Source: Candidatus Neomarinimicrobiota bacterium (GTDB lineage: Bacteria > Fidelibacterota > Fidelibacteria > Fidelibacterales > Fidelibacteraceae). Taken from it: a stretch of DNA of 64,000 nt. The notes beneath the pieces are model-generated. The model was not told where the DNA came from and searched no databases. It worked only from the letters and a program-made list of their open reading frames with translations. The DNA is taken from assembly GCA_021157965.1 (NCBI GenBank), contig JAGGVO010000047.1:1-64000 (forward strand), in the 5' to 3' direction. Position 1 is the stretch's first letter; the number at the start of each line of letters is the position of its first letter. A program made the position numbers and the translations under genes. Shown here piece by piece: positions 45,950 to 54,259 of this stretch.

Positions 45950-46080
45950 AATCATATATATCACGTGTCTTATAATATGTTTCCATTCACCCATCAATCA
46001 AATGATTCAATCTGATCAATGCACCATGCCGTTTTTACTAAAAGCCTGTCCCAATAGGACTTTTGATTCTGTAAATGAAG

Positions 46081-46104
46081 AAAGGACGGTTAAAACCGCC
46101 CTTC
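46081..46104 (-). terminator. Terminator of the SurA-like lipoprotein gene
   Basis: AAGGACGGTT (46082-46091) pairs with AACCGCCCTT (46094-46103); the internal A/C on the plus strand becomes a G-U pair in minus-strand RNA. T-rich sequence follows on the minus strand. It lies about 30 bp after the stop. Confidence 0.75.
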
Positions 46105-46131
46105 CCTTAACTCAAAATTCAAACTCACAAC

Positions 46132-47151
46132 TTAAAACTCTTTAGAATAATTATATTTTTCCTTGAGCTCTTCCAATTTGGCTTCAATCGCAGCATTCCG
46201 GAGTGATGAGAGTTCATTTTCCCGAAGTGAATCGCGGACCTCTTCAAAAGGTCGTGTTTCGGATTTTCGGTCCAGAATCTTGATAATATGATATCCGAAT
46301 TGGGTCTCTACGATATCTGTAATTGATCCGACAGGTTCTGTAAAAGCAGCTTCATCAAATGCCGGGACCATCTGTCCACGGGAAAAATTCTCATAAAGTC
46401 CGCCCCTCTCCTTGGAACCGGGATCTTCTGAATACTCTTTTGCCAACTCGGAAAAATCTTCTCCGGAGCGGGCACGTTTGAGAATTCCTTCCATTTTCTT
46501 CCGGGTTTCTGCCTTCTCTTCAGAATTCTGTCCCTGTGTTGAAAGCAGTATATGGCGGACTGATGCAGATACCGGCTCTTTATAAGCTTCCCGCAGGACT
46601 TCATCCGGGACTTCTATTTCAGGGTCAATGACTTGTTCCAGATAGGCCTGGAAAATCAATCCATCACGAATGTCCTGCCGGACCATATCCATGGTAAATC
46701 CCTGGGTCTCAATGTAATTTTTGAATGCTTCCTCTGAACCGCCAAAACGGGGGTTGGACCAGATTTGTTCCAGTTCAGCCTGGATATCTTCCTCAGGAAC
46801 CTCGATCCCCTGATCAGCAGCATCTGCCATAAACATATTTTTGTCCGCCAGGGAAGCCGCTACCTGATTGATATAATTGATAATGTGCTCGAAAGGAACC
46901 TCCGTTATGTCCAACTGTCCATTGACAGCCCGATAAAGTTCCGGCATGACATCATAATTGGTGATATTTCCACAATCCATGGCGATCAGTGTGACTTTTT
47001 CATCCGGATTCAGTACCGGAACAGTATCCGCCAGTGATTTGAAAAATGTATATTCCGGGGCACTTTTCGAGTATAATACGTCCCCGGAGTCCTTGCTGCA
47101 ACCTGCAATCAGCGCAAAGATGACCATCGATACAATCAAGATTTTTTTCAT
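46132..47151 (-). CDS. SurA/PrsA-like peptidyl-prolyl isomerase lipoprotein
   Basis: 339-residue periplasmic chaperone. The lipoprotein signal ends LIAGC (Cys18). A helical SurA-N-like region (about 90-185) precedes one parvulin domain (about 195-300) with VRHILLSTQ, FSELAKEYSEDPGSKERGG and FGYHIIKILDRK. The lipid anchor suggests attachment to the outer membrane's inner leaflet, unlike soluble E. coli SurA. AGGA precedes the ATG. Separated by 96 bp from miaA. Confidence 0.9.
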   Translation of the reverse strand: MKKILIVSMVIFALIAGCSKDSGDVLYSKSAPEYTFFKSLADTVPVLNPDEKVTLIAMDCGNITNYDVMPELYRAVNGQLDITEVPFEHIINYINQVAASLADKNMFMADAADQGIEVPEEDIQAELEQIWSNPRFGGSEEAFKNYIETQGFTMDMVRQDIRDGLIFQAYLEQVIDPEIEVPDEVLREAYKEPVSASVRHILLSTQGQNSEEKAETRKKMEGILKRARSGEDFSELAKEYSEDPGSKERGGLYENFSRGQMVPAFDEAAFTEPVGSITDIVETQFGYHIIKILDRKSETRPFEEVRDSLRENELSSLRNAAIEAKLEELKEKYNYSKEF

Positions 47152-47247
47152 TGTAATTCCTTTTTGTTTACATTAGCGATGAAAAATACAATATAACGGC
47201 TCAAATAACAATTCGAGATTTGGCTGGATAAAATTAACAGCCTCATT

Positions 47248-48105
47248 CTAATACCGCTTTAACATTTTCTTGTTCCAGGTTATTTGTTTTTTTGCATATT
47301 GCCGCGTCCGGATATTGATCCAGTGCTCGGCGTCTTCCAGGCTGTACTCTCCCCGGACATGGGCGATCATCTCTTTGTAACCAACGGTATTCAGGGCATT
47401 AAGTGAGGGACTGTATCCTTTGTCCAGCAAACAACGGACTTCCCTTTCAAAGCCCTTTTCAATCATACGCCGGGTCCTGATTTCAATACGACGCCATAAC
47501 TCTTTTCGGGGAATATCCGTGACAATAAAACGGTATTTCCAGGGGAAAGACTTTTCCTGGGACGCAAAATGTTCACTTGGTGTTTTCCCCGTTTGTTCAA
47601 TGATTTCCCAAGCCCTTGATATACGGCGGATATTGTTGGAATCTGTTATTCTTCCATATTCCGGGTCAAGTTCCTGCAACTGCTGCCACAGGATATGCCA
47701 ACCTTTTGTTTCACCTCTCTGGCGGATTAACTTGCGTATTTCAGAATCTGCTTTTTGCCCTTCAGGGATAAAACCCAGCATGGCCTGGATATACAAACCA
47801 CTACCGCCACAGACGATAACAGGACGCTTTTCTTTCATAAAAGTGTCAATCAATTTCCGGGCATCTCGTCCAAATTTACCGGCACTGTAAGTCTGGGTGG
47901 GATCCAGAAAATCCATCAGATAGTGAGGAATGCCTTTCTGCTCCTCCGGGGTGGGTTTTGCTGTGCCAATATCCATGTATTTGTAAACCTGCCGGCTGTC
48001 AGCAGATATAATCACCCCCTTCATTTCCAGGGCCATACGGACAGCCAATTCAGTTTTCCCCGAAGCAGTGGGACCTGTAACAATGACGAGTTCCGGTTGA
48101 TTCAT
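47248..48105 (-). CDS. miaA: tRNA dimethylallyltransferase
   Basis: Adds dimethylallyl to A37 of tRNAs reading U-starting codons, 285 residues. P-loop GPTASGKTE at the N-terminus, then ISADSRQVYKYMDIGTAKP and HYLMDFLDP, all diagnostic. It is slightly short at the C-terminus compared with about 310 but ends cleanly with RTRQYAKKQITWNKK. The ATG overlaps the stop of the CPBP gene (ATGA). mutL-miaA proximity is common in bacteria; here a large membrane gene lies between them. Confidence 0.96.
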   Translation of the reverse strand: MNQPELVIVTGPTASGKTELAVRMALEMKGVIISADSRQVYKYMDIGTAKPTPEEQKGIPHYLMDFLDPTQTYSAGKFGRDARKLIDTFMKEKRPVIVCGGSGLYIQAMLGFIPEGQKADSEIRKLIRQRGETKGWHILWQQLQELDPEYGRITDSNNIRRISRAWEIIEQTGKTPSEHFASQEKSFPWKYRFIVTDIPRKELWRRIEIRTRRMIEKGFEREVRCLLDKGYSPSLNALNTVGYKEMIAHVRGEYSLEDAEHWINIRTRQYAKKQITWNKKMLKRY

Positions 48106-51100
48106 ATTTTGTTCTGTCTCACTCTTAAATAGAGGCTGAAAAGAAAAGCAATGATTAAAAGTCCCGCCAGGACCAGAGATTCAGCTATTAAAACATCCGG
48201 ATATCCTTCATAGCGGATTTGGGTATATGCATAGGCAGCGAAAAAGGGGAAAATGGCAAAGGGTATCGCTGAGGGCATTGCCCGGAAAACAACCCGGTAT
48301 ACCCAGGCGGACCAGAGAAAAAGCACCAATCCGGATCCGAACCAGCTTATCTGTGTATCCATGAAAAAGAGAGCTGATAGACCGAATCCGGTGACGAGAA
48401 ATGCAAGATATCCATAAGCTCGCTTGCGGACTCCACCTCCTGTCAGATGATCTACGCCACGAAAGAGTATCATGAACAATATACAGATGATGGAAAAAAC
48501 CCATATACGCATAACAAGGAGATGCATCAGGGGGATTCGGGCATTGAGTGCTGAATAATCGGCCCAGACCGGATTATAAAAGGTCAGCCTGCTTTGAACC
48601 AGTACCAATATGCCCAATCCCCACAGACCGGCCGATAAACCTACCCACCGCGATGGCCGGTCCCGCATGTGGTCCGATTTGTAATCACGTATTAAAAATA
48701 AAAACAGGGGCAGACAAAACGCCATCACCAGACTGCGGATTACACCAAAGGCAATTGTACGGAATATCTGTCCTTGCAATGGCTCAGCCGGATTCAGGTT
48801 AAATCGGGTGACCGGCCATGTATTCCACATGTGAAAGAGACCTGCCAATAAAACAATACCCCCCAGGATAACCCAAACTTTTTTAGGAAACTGATCATGA
48901 GTTTCTTCCTGATAAGCCGAAACAGCCATTATAATAAGCAGGATGAACAGTAACACTACAGACAGGATTTGAATCAGACTCAGCAGGGTCTCCCGGTTCC
49001 GTTCTTCCCTGTCCCATTGTTCCGGAATATGAATGTAGCCCGGATTGTAGCGACTCACTTCATTTCCGGAAATCGTCACATTCAGGCGGCCTTCTCCTGC
49101 ATTGAGGGGATATCGCAGTGTATCGGCCCATGTAAAGGTCCAATCTGTACGATTCGGCATCTTTTGGGGGATGACGGATATTTTCTTCAGTAAAAGGGGA
49201 TCGAGACCCAAACGGGCACGGAGGAAGGCATCCGCTTTTTTTTCAGCGTCCTTTTCGGAGAGCGAGGGGGCGGGGCGGGCTTCCGGCAGGCGGTGGATGA
49301 AACGGCGGACTTCGCCATCCCCCACAACATGAATTTTAAACTCTTCAGCCCTTTCCGGCACTTCACCGGAGAAGCGTGCATAGCGGATAACCCAGCCGGG
49401 GCCGGAAAGGAATGTCCCCATGAGTTGCCGGTACCCCGTTTCACCACCGCTCTGCCGGGCGAAGCGGCCCTCCCGTTCCTGTGGTATCACTACCCGTTCA
49501 CTCACCATCCACATACTGTCTGCCAACTCAAAACCCCGCTCAGCAAGAGCCGCTTCGGAGGCCCTCCGGGCCTCAGCCCGCCCCACTCTTAATCCGGAAT
49601 CCTCATTTTCAAAGGACGTATAATGATACCAGATCACAAGGAAAAAAAGTCCGAAAAGAAATAAAAATCCCCTGGCCATGGGTGTAATCTGCCCGGTTTT
49701 CAAAGGCAATTCAGGAGGTTTTTCTTTTTTAAGGACTTTCACGACATGTTTGCCATTCAGATATGACGCTTTGATTTCTTGTTTTCCAAGTCTCAACCGG
49801 TGAAAAAAGATAATCCCCAGGGGAAAGAGGGTCAGCAGGATGACCAGGGTCCTGTGTACTCCGCTTCCGGGGGCGGAGGTATTGAAGAGTGGCAGGGAAA
49901 TCCACACCACATCATATACAAAATGCAAAATCACTCCGGGCAGGAGGCCATAATGAAGATAAAGGAATCCGAAGGCCAGAGACGGAATAAAGAGTTCCAC
50001 AACCCGGGCAAAGGCAGGCTGATTCGCATAGGAAGCATGAGCTGCCCCAAAAATCAAGGCCTGGAGCACAAGGGCTCCACCAATCCACCATTTTTTCCGG
50101 CCAAACCTTTCCCCAAGAAGGGCTGCTCCGGCGAGAGGTATGGCCCTGAAAAGGGCTTCCTCCCAAAATCCGGCCTGGAGGGAAATTGCCAAAGGATTCA
50201 ACGAGGGAATAATATGGGCCAGAATATTGGGATCATAGAGAGGACTGGCAGGTGACCACCAATTCCAGTAGCGGGTCGCAACAATATAGAAAATTGTGGA
50301 AAAACCAAAAAATATCCCCGTGGACAATAAACCGATCCAGGTCTGTTTATGAATTTCACCTGTCGCGGCAACAGGTCCGTTCCACACTTTCCAAAGGCAT
50401 ATTTTCCGGGGAAAAGCCATGCGGGTCAGACCTTCGGCTACTGCAAAGGTCAGGGTCATCACAAAAGCCAGAACCATTCCCAAGAGAATAAAGTCAAAAA
50501 TCTGTTGGAACACAAAATTGTTCTTTGACAGGGCTGTATCGTAATTCATCCAGATCAGAGGCCATTGATTAAAAAGGGCCGCAATCTGAAGGACGGCAAT
50601 CCCTCCGCCCCAATACAGAGCAGGTTTCCATTTAACGGCATGTCGTTTTAAAAGGGTGAATAATCCTGCCAATCCGCCCACACCCAGAAAGAGGAACATG
50701 GCCACCAATCCCACATTTGAAATGGTCCGGTTTGCTGCCCGCATATTTTCGTATCGCAATCGGAAGGCTTCCGGCACTTCGACATATCTCTTTATCTGAG
50801 TGACGGTATTCCCGGTGACTGTAAAACGAATCCGATACCGACCATCCTTTCCCAGGGTAATATCCGGTCGTTCATAGACAAAAACATGATCCATCCTCCC
50901 ACCGGGTTTTATTTCCGACGAGACTTCCACTTCATTATAAGCATGAAGTGGAACATGATAACTTTTTGATAGTCCGGCGACCAAAGACCGCGCTTCTGAT
51001 TCGGAAAGGATTTCTCCGGGATTATCCTCCGGGACCTTCTCATAGAATCCATAAACCTGTCCGCCGGGAGTCAGACGGACCAGAAATTCTTCATCCTGAC

Positions 51101-51434
51101 GTTCCCGGAAAAAGCGAACAAGCCAGGTATAGGGTTCATAAAGGGTATCTGCCAGCATTTTCCCGAAAGCTTCTTTTCCGCCGGCTTCCAATTCGGTATA
51201 GTACTGCACTTCCCGGTCCAGATCAAAGCGAACGGCAGTCTGCATGCCGCTTACAGAAAATCCACGGGATTCTGCGGTTTGCTTTGCAATTCTGACAGCT
51301 TCTTCCCTATCTGTATTCACCTGAACATTCACAACGGGAAAGGCATCGGTAAACTTCAACCACGCATAAGCACTTCCTAAAACAAAGAGGGTGATAAAAA
51401 GGGACCAAAAGAGAAGCGATTTATTTTTTATCAT
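48102..51434 (-). CDS. Giant CPBP-type intramembrane metalloprotease with duplicated soluble domain
   Basis: 1110 residues with a repeating plan: helix, soluble domain (about 40-225), several helices containing the CPBP (Abi/CAAX-like) active site, a second copy of the soluble domain (about 617-805), then a second helix bundle. Active-site residues are Glu425-Glu426 (FWEEALFR), His466 (FGAAHA) and His504 (LHFVYD). Both soluble domains start with an AxxxA...ERGF helix and read like PepSY-type repeats. The second helix bundle lacks EExxxR. The ATG at 51434 has AGGGAAA upstream, 11 bp after mutL. The function is unknown; known CPBP proteases cleave prenylated or signal-like peptides. Confidence 0.82.
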   Translation of the reverse strand: MIKNKSLLFWSLFITLFVLGSAYAWLKFTDAFPVVNVQVNTDREEAVRIAKQTAESRGFSVSGMQTAVRFDLDREVQYYTELEAGGKEAFGKMLADTLYEPYTWLVRFFRERQDEEFLVRLTPGGQVYGFYEKVPEDNPGEILSESEARSLVAGLSKSYHVPLHAYNEVEVSSEIKPGGRMDHVFVYERPDITLGKDGRYRIRFTVTGNTVTQIKRYVEVPEAFRLRYENMRAANRTISNVGLVAMFLFLGVGGLAGLFTLLKRHAVKWKPALYWGGGIAVLQIAALFNQWPLIWMNYDTALSKNNFVFQQIFDFILLGMVLAFVMTLTFAVAEGLTRMAFPRKICLWKVWNGPVAATGEIHKQTWIGLLSTGIFFGFSTIFYIVATRYWNWWSPASPLYDPNILAHIIPSLNPLAISLQAGFWEEALFRAIPLAGAALLGERFGRKKWWIGGALVLQALIFGAAHASYANQPAFARVVELFIPSLAFGFLYLHYGLLPGVILHFVYDVVWISLPLFNTSAPGSGVHRTLVILLTLFPLGIIFFHRLRLGKQEIKASYLNGKHVVKVLKKEKPPELPLKTGQITPMARGFLFLFGLFFLVIWYHYTSFENEDSGLRVGRAEARRASEAALAERGFELADSMWMVSERVVIPQEREGRFARQSGGETGYRQLMGTFLSGPGWVIRYARFSGEVPERAEEFKIHVVGDGEVRRFIHRLPEARPAPSLSEKDAEKKADAFLRARLGLDPLLLKKISVIPQKMPNRTDWTFTWADTLRYPLNAGEGRLNVTISGNEVSRYNPGYIHIPEQWDREERNRETLLSLIQILSVVLLFILLIIMAVSAYQEETHDQFPKKVWVILGGIVLLAGLFHMWNTWPVTRFNLNPAEPLQGQIFRTIAFGVIRSLVMAFCLPLFLFLIRDYKSDHMRDRPSRWVGLSAGLWGLGILVLVQSRLTFYNPVWADYSALNARIPLMHLLVMRIWVFSIICILFMILFRGVDHLTGGGVRKRAYGYLAFLVTGFGLSALFFMDTQISWFGSGLVLFLWSAWVYRVVFRAMPSAIPFAIFPFFAAYAYTQIRYEGYPDVLIAESLVLAGLLIIAFLFSLYLRVRQNKI

Positions 51435-51444
51435 GGGATTTCCC

Positions 51445-53274
51445 TTAATTTCTTTCGAACCGGCGGTCCAGTTCATTCAGCGTAAACCTGATAATAACCG
51501 GTTTGCCGGAAGGGGAAAGGTAAGGATTTTCCGTTTGAAACAGTTCGTCTGTAAGTCTTTGCATTTCAGCAGGTGTCAGCTCTTCACCCCTGCGGACAGC
51601 CGCTCTTTCGGCATAGGCCAGGGCAATTTTTTCACTGACTGGATTATGCAAACGCCTTGAGTTTTTATAATCATCCAGAATCTGCAAAACAACTTTTCCT
51701 TCCTCAAGCCACTGTAAATCTACCGGGATTGCTTCAATAAGGATTGAATGCCTGCCAAATTCCCGCATGGAAAAGCCCAGCTTTTCCAGAGACGGAACAA
51801 TCTCCAGGAGGATGGAATAATCGTCAGGTGAGAGTTCCAGGGTTATGGGAAAAAGAAGCTGCTGGCTGGCAGAAGACGAAGCCTGTTCCAAAGCTTTGAT
51901 GGCCCTGTCGTAGAGAATGCGGGTGTGGGCTGCCCGCTGATCAATCACAACCACGCCGCTGGAAATTTGTGTAAAGATATACCTTCCATGGGCCTGCCAG
52001 AAATTCCGTTCGGTCAGAAGCGGGTGTGTTTCGTCCGGGACACTCTCTGTAATGCTTTTTTCAAAACGGCGAATCCGTTCATCCAGCGAGAGATTTGCAG
52101 CGGAAAATGAGGGTTTTTCAATCCCCTGAAACGGTTTATCTCTTTCAACCTTTTCGGAAAACGAAAGCTGTTCCCCTTCGAGCCTGGGAGGAGCCGTTAC
52201 ATGTACCGGACGTTCTCCTGAAAAAAAATCCCGATCATTCAATTTTCCGGATTGACTGTTTTCCATTGATTCTCCTGTCCAATCCCGGATAGCCTGTTCA
52301 CAACTCCGCCGGACAAATTGATATATCTGCCACTCACTTCTGAATTTCACCTCTGTTTTTGCAGGATGGACATTGACATCCACTTCTGCAGACGGCAGCG
52401 TAAGAAAGAGAACAAAAAAGGGAAATTCACCTTTATCCAGATGTCCACCAAAAGCTGAATAAACAGCACTGTTCATCATGCGATCGGTTACAAGGCGTCC
52501 ATTTACATAAAGATACTGTTCACCACTTTTCCGCCGGACCAGTTCCCGGGTGCCGATAAACCCTTTAAGAACCAGGGGCGGTTCTTCCTCGTAAACGGTG
52601 ATACAATTTTCCGTCAAACGTTTTGAAAAAATCCGGTTTAACCGTGAGGATAAGTCCTCCGGCGGCAGGATGTAGACATCCTTTTCATTGGCTGTCAGAT
52701 GAAAACGTATGTGGGGTCTGGCCAGGGCAAATCGCCGGACGATTTCCACAATATGGCGATATTCCGAATTTGCCGATTTAAGAAATTTTTTTCTTGCCGG
52801 TATATTAAAAAAAAGATTTCGTACAGTTATGGATGTCCCACGTTTCATGGCGGCGCCTTCCAGCCGGTCAACTTTTCCGCCATTGATCAAAAGCCTGAAT
52901 CCTTCACCCGTTTCGTTATTACAGGTTCTGGCGTCAACTCGTGATACGGAAGCTATACTGGCAAGAGCCTCTCCCCTGAACCCTAATGTTTTAATTGCAG
53001 TAAGATCTTCAATATCAAAGAGTTTACTTGTAGCATGTTGTTCAAAGGCCAGCAGGAGATCATCCCGCTCCATTCCCTCTCCATTATCGGCTACACGGAT
53101 CAGCTCACGTCCTCCATCTTCAATCTGAATTACAATTTCCGTTGCTTTTGCATCCAGACTGTTTTCAATTAACTCCTTAACGACAGAAGCAGGTCTTTGA
53201 ACCACCTCCCCGGCAGCAATGCGATTACTTAACGATTCCGGCATGATTTGAATGACAGGCACAGGATTCTCCAT
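51445..53274 (-). CDS. mutL: DNA mismatch repair protein MutL, endonuclease motifs degenerate
   Basis: 609 residues. The GHKL ATPase is intact: ENSLDAKAT, DNGEGM, GFRGEALASI, and the later VNGRLV and NVHPAKTEV. The C-terminal dimerisation domain is present, but the nuclease motif expected as DQHAxxExxxxE reads DQRAAHTRILYD (445-456), and the final C-P-H-G-R-P metal motif reads SPSGKP (587-592). The cysteine and acidic ligands are therefore lost, so this MutL probably lacks nicking activity. First gene of the operon with the CPBP protein and miaA. Confidence 0.95.
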   Translation of the reverse strand: MENPVPVIQIMPESLSNRIAAGEVVQRPASVVKELIENSLDAKATEIVIQIEDGGRELIRVADNGEGMERDDLLLAFEQHATSKLFDIEDLTAIKTLGFRGEALASIASVSRVDARTCNNETGEGFRLLINGGKVDRLEGAAMKRGTSITVRNLFFNIPARKKFLKSANSEYRHIVEIVRRFALARPHIRFHLTANEKDVYILPPEDLSSRLNRIFSKRLTENCITVYEEEPPLVLKGFIGTRELVRRKSGEQYLYVNGRLVTDRMMNSAVYSAFGGHLDKGEFPFFVLFLTLPSAEVDVNVHPAKTEVKFRSEWQIYQFVRRSCEQAIRDWTGESMENSQSGKLNDRDFFSGERPVHVTAPPRLEGEQLSFSEKVERDKPFQGIEKPSFSAANLSLDERIRRFEKSITESVPDETHPLLTERNFWQAHGRYIFTQISSGVVVIDQRAAHTRILYDRAIKALEQASSSASQQLLFPITLELSPDDYSILLEIVPSLEKLGFSMREFGRHSILIEAIPVDLQWLEEGKVVLQILDDYKNSRRLHNPVSEKIALAYAERAAVRRGEELTPAEMQRLTDELFQTENPYLSPSGKPVIIRFTLNELDRRFERN

Positions 53275-53376
53275 ACTTTTATTGCAAAAAGGAAATTACG
53301 GTTAAAGAAATGAGAATTCAAATGTGAAAGAAAATTGTCAGATACCGTTTATATCAGAATCACATAATATTTTATT

Positions 53377-53428
53377 TATAATATTAATTTGTTTTTGCTT
53401 ATTCCCCTTGTTATTTTATCCCCGGGGG
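53377..53428 (+). repeat. Dispersed promoter-like intergenic element, copy C
   Basis: TATAATATTA at 53377, TTGTTT at 53389-53394, TATTTT at 53412-53417, then ATCCCCGGGGG. It lies between divergent mutL and queH and points to queH, whose ATG is 145 bp downstream. Similarity with the copy at 15543 continues past the core (AATAGGA, CATATAT). The remainder of the 298-bp gap shows no other feature. Confidence 0.75.
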
Positions 53429-53572
53429 CTTTTGTAAATAGGATATTTCATATATATTGAAGGCTCAATTTTATGGAGACACCATTTCAAATAGTTTCAC
53501 TCCCTTTTCAAAGCCACAACCCCAATATATTCTCTCCTTGATTCATACGCCCGGAATCAATAACGTCAAGCC

Positions 53573-54118
53573 ATGAATAGCACACATCCCAAAATCCTGC
53601 TTCATACCTGCTGTGCCCCGTGTGCCACGGCTTCAACACTTCGTTTGTTAAAAGATGACTATGATGTGACCTTTTTTTTCAGTAATTCAAACATTTTTCC
53701 CCGGGAAGAGTATGAAAAGCGCCTGGAAAATGCCCGGAAACTGGCGGATATTTTGCATCTTCCACTGATTGAAGACGATTATGATCACACGTCTTGGCGG
53801 CAGTGGATTCGTGGACTTGAAAGAGAACCGGAACGTGGCAAACGCTGTGAAAAATGTTTTCAATACAGTCTTAAACGAACTTCCAATAAAGCGAAAAAAC
53901 TGAATATCCCCTTTATTACCACCACATTAACTATCAGTCCTTATAAAATTTCCCCTGTCATTTTCCGTATCGGCCGCCAATTTCCAGGTTTTGTGGAATA
54001 CAATTTTAAAAAGAAAGACGGCTATAAAGAAAGCATCCGGCTCAGCCGTAAATGGGATTTATACCGGCAAAATTATTGCGGGTGTGAATTTTCTATGAAA
54101 GTACCGGGCAAAAAGTAA
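53573..54118 (+). CDS. queH: Epoxyqueuosine reductase QueH
   Basis: 181-residue Fe-S protein of the former DUF208 family that performs the last step of queuosine synthesis in tRNA, replacing QueG. Motifs: LLHTCCAPC (Cys13, Cys14, Cys17), KRCEKCF and the C-terminal YCGC, all cluster or metal ligands. No clear Shine-Dalgarno precedes the ATG at 53573. No other que genes are here. A dispersed promoter-like element lies 145 bp upstream. Confidence 0.92.
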   Translation: MNSTHPKILLHTCCAPCATASTLRLLKDDYDVTFFFSNSNIFPREEYEKRLENARKLADILHLPLIEDDYDHTSWRQWIRGLEREPERGKRCEKCFQYSLKRTSNKAKKLNIPFITTTLTISPYKISPVIFRIGRQFPGFVEYNFKKKDGYKESIRLSRKWDLYRQNYCGCEFSMKVPGKK

Positions 54119-54185
54119 AGAGTATTAAGTTAAAGTTCTGAGTTTTGAGTCTTGTGTTTTGGATTTTGAAATTGGAATTAAAAGA

Positions 54186-54216
54186 AAAGGGGCGAACTAA
54201 GTTCGCCCCTTTGTGT
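54186..54216. terminator. Bidirectional terminator between queH and the surface operon
   Basis: A perfect 12-bp stem, AAAGGGGCGAAC (54186-54197) with GTTCGCCCCTTT (54201-54212), loop TAA, and T-rich flanks on both strands. Confidence 0.92.
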
Positions 54217-54259
54217 ATTTCCGAAAACCAAAGTCCTGAATTCATCATCCAATTCAGAA

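Noticed and set aside
46040-46066. Imperfect hairpin AAAAG...GTCC/GGAC...TTTT considered as a terminator
   Set aside because: No gene ends nearby on the plus strand, the stem has a three-base bulge, and the T-run is short.
53429-53572. preQ1 riboswitch upstream of queH
   Set aside because: I looked for the short H-type pseudoknot with its A-rich tail and saw none in this leader.
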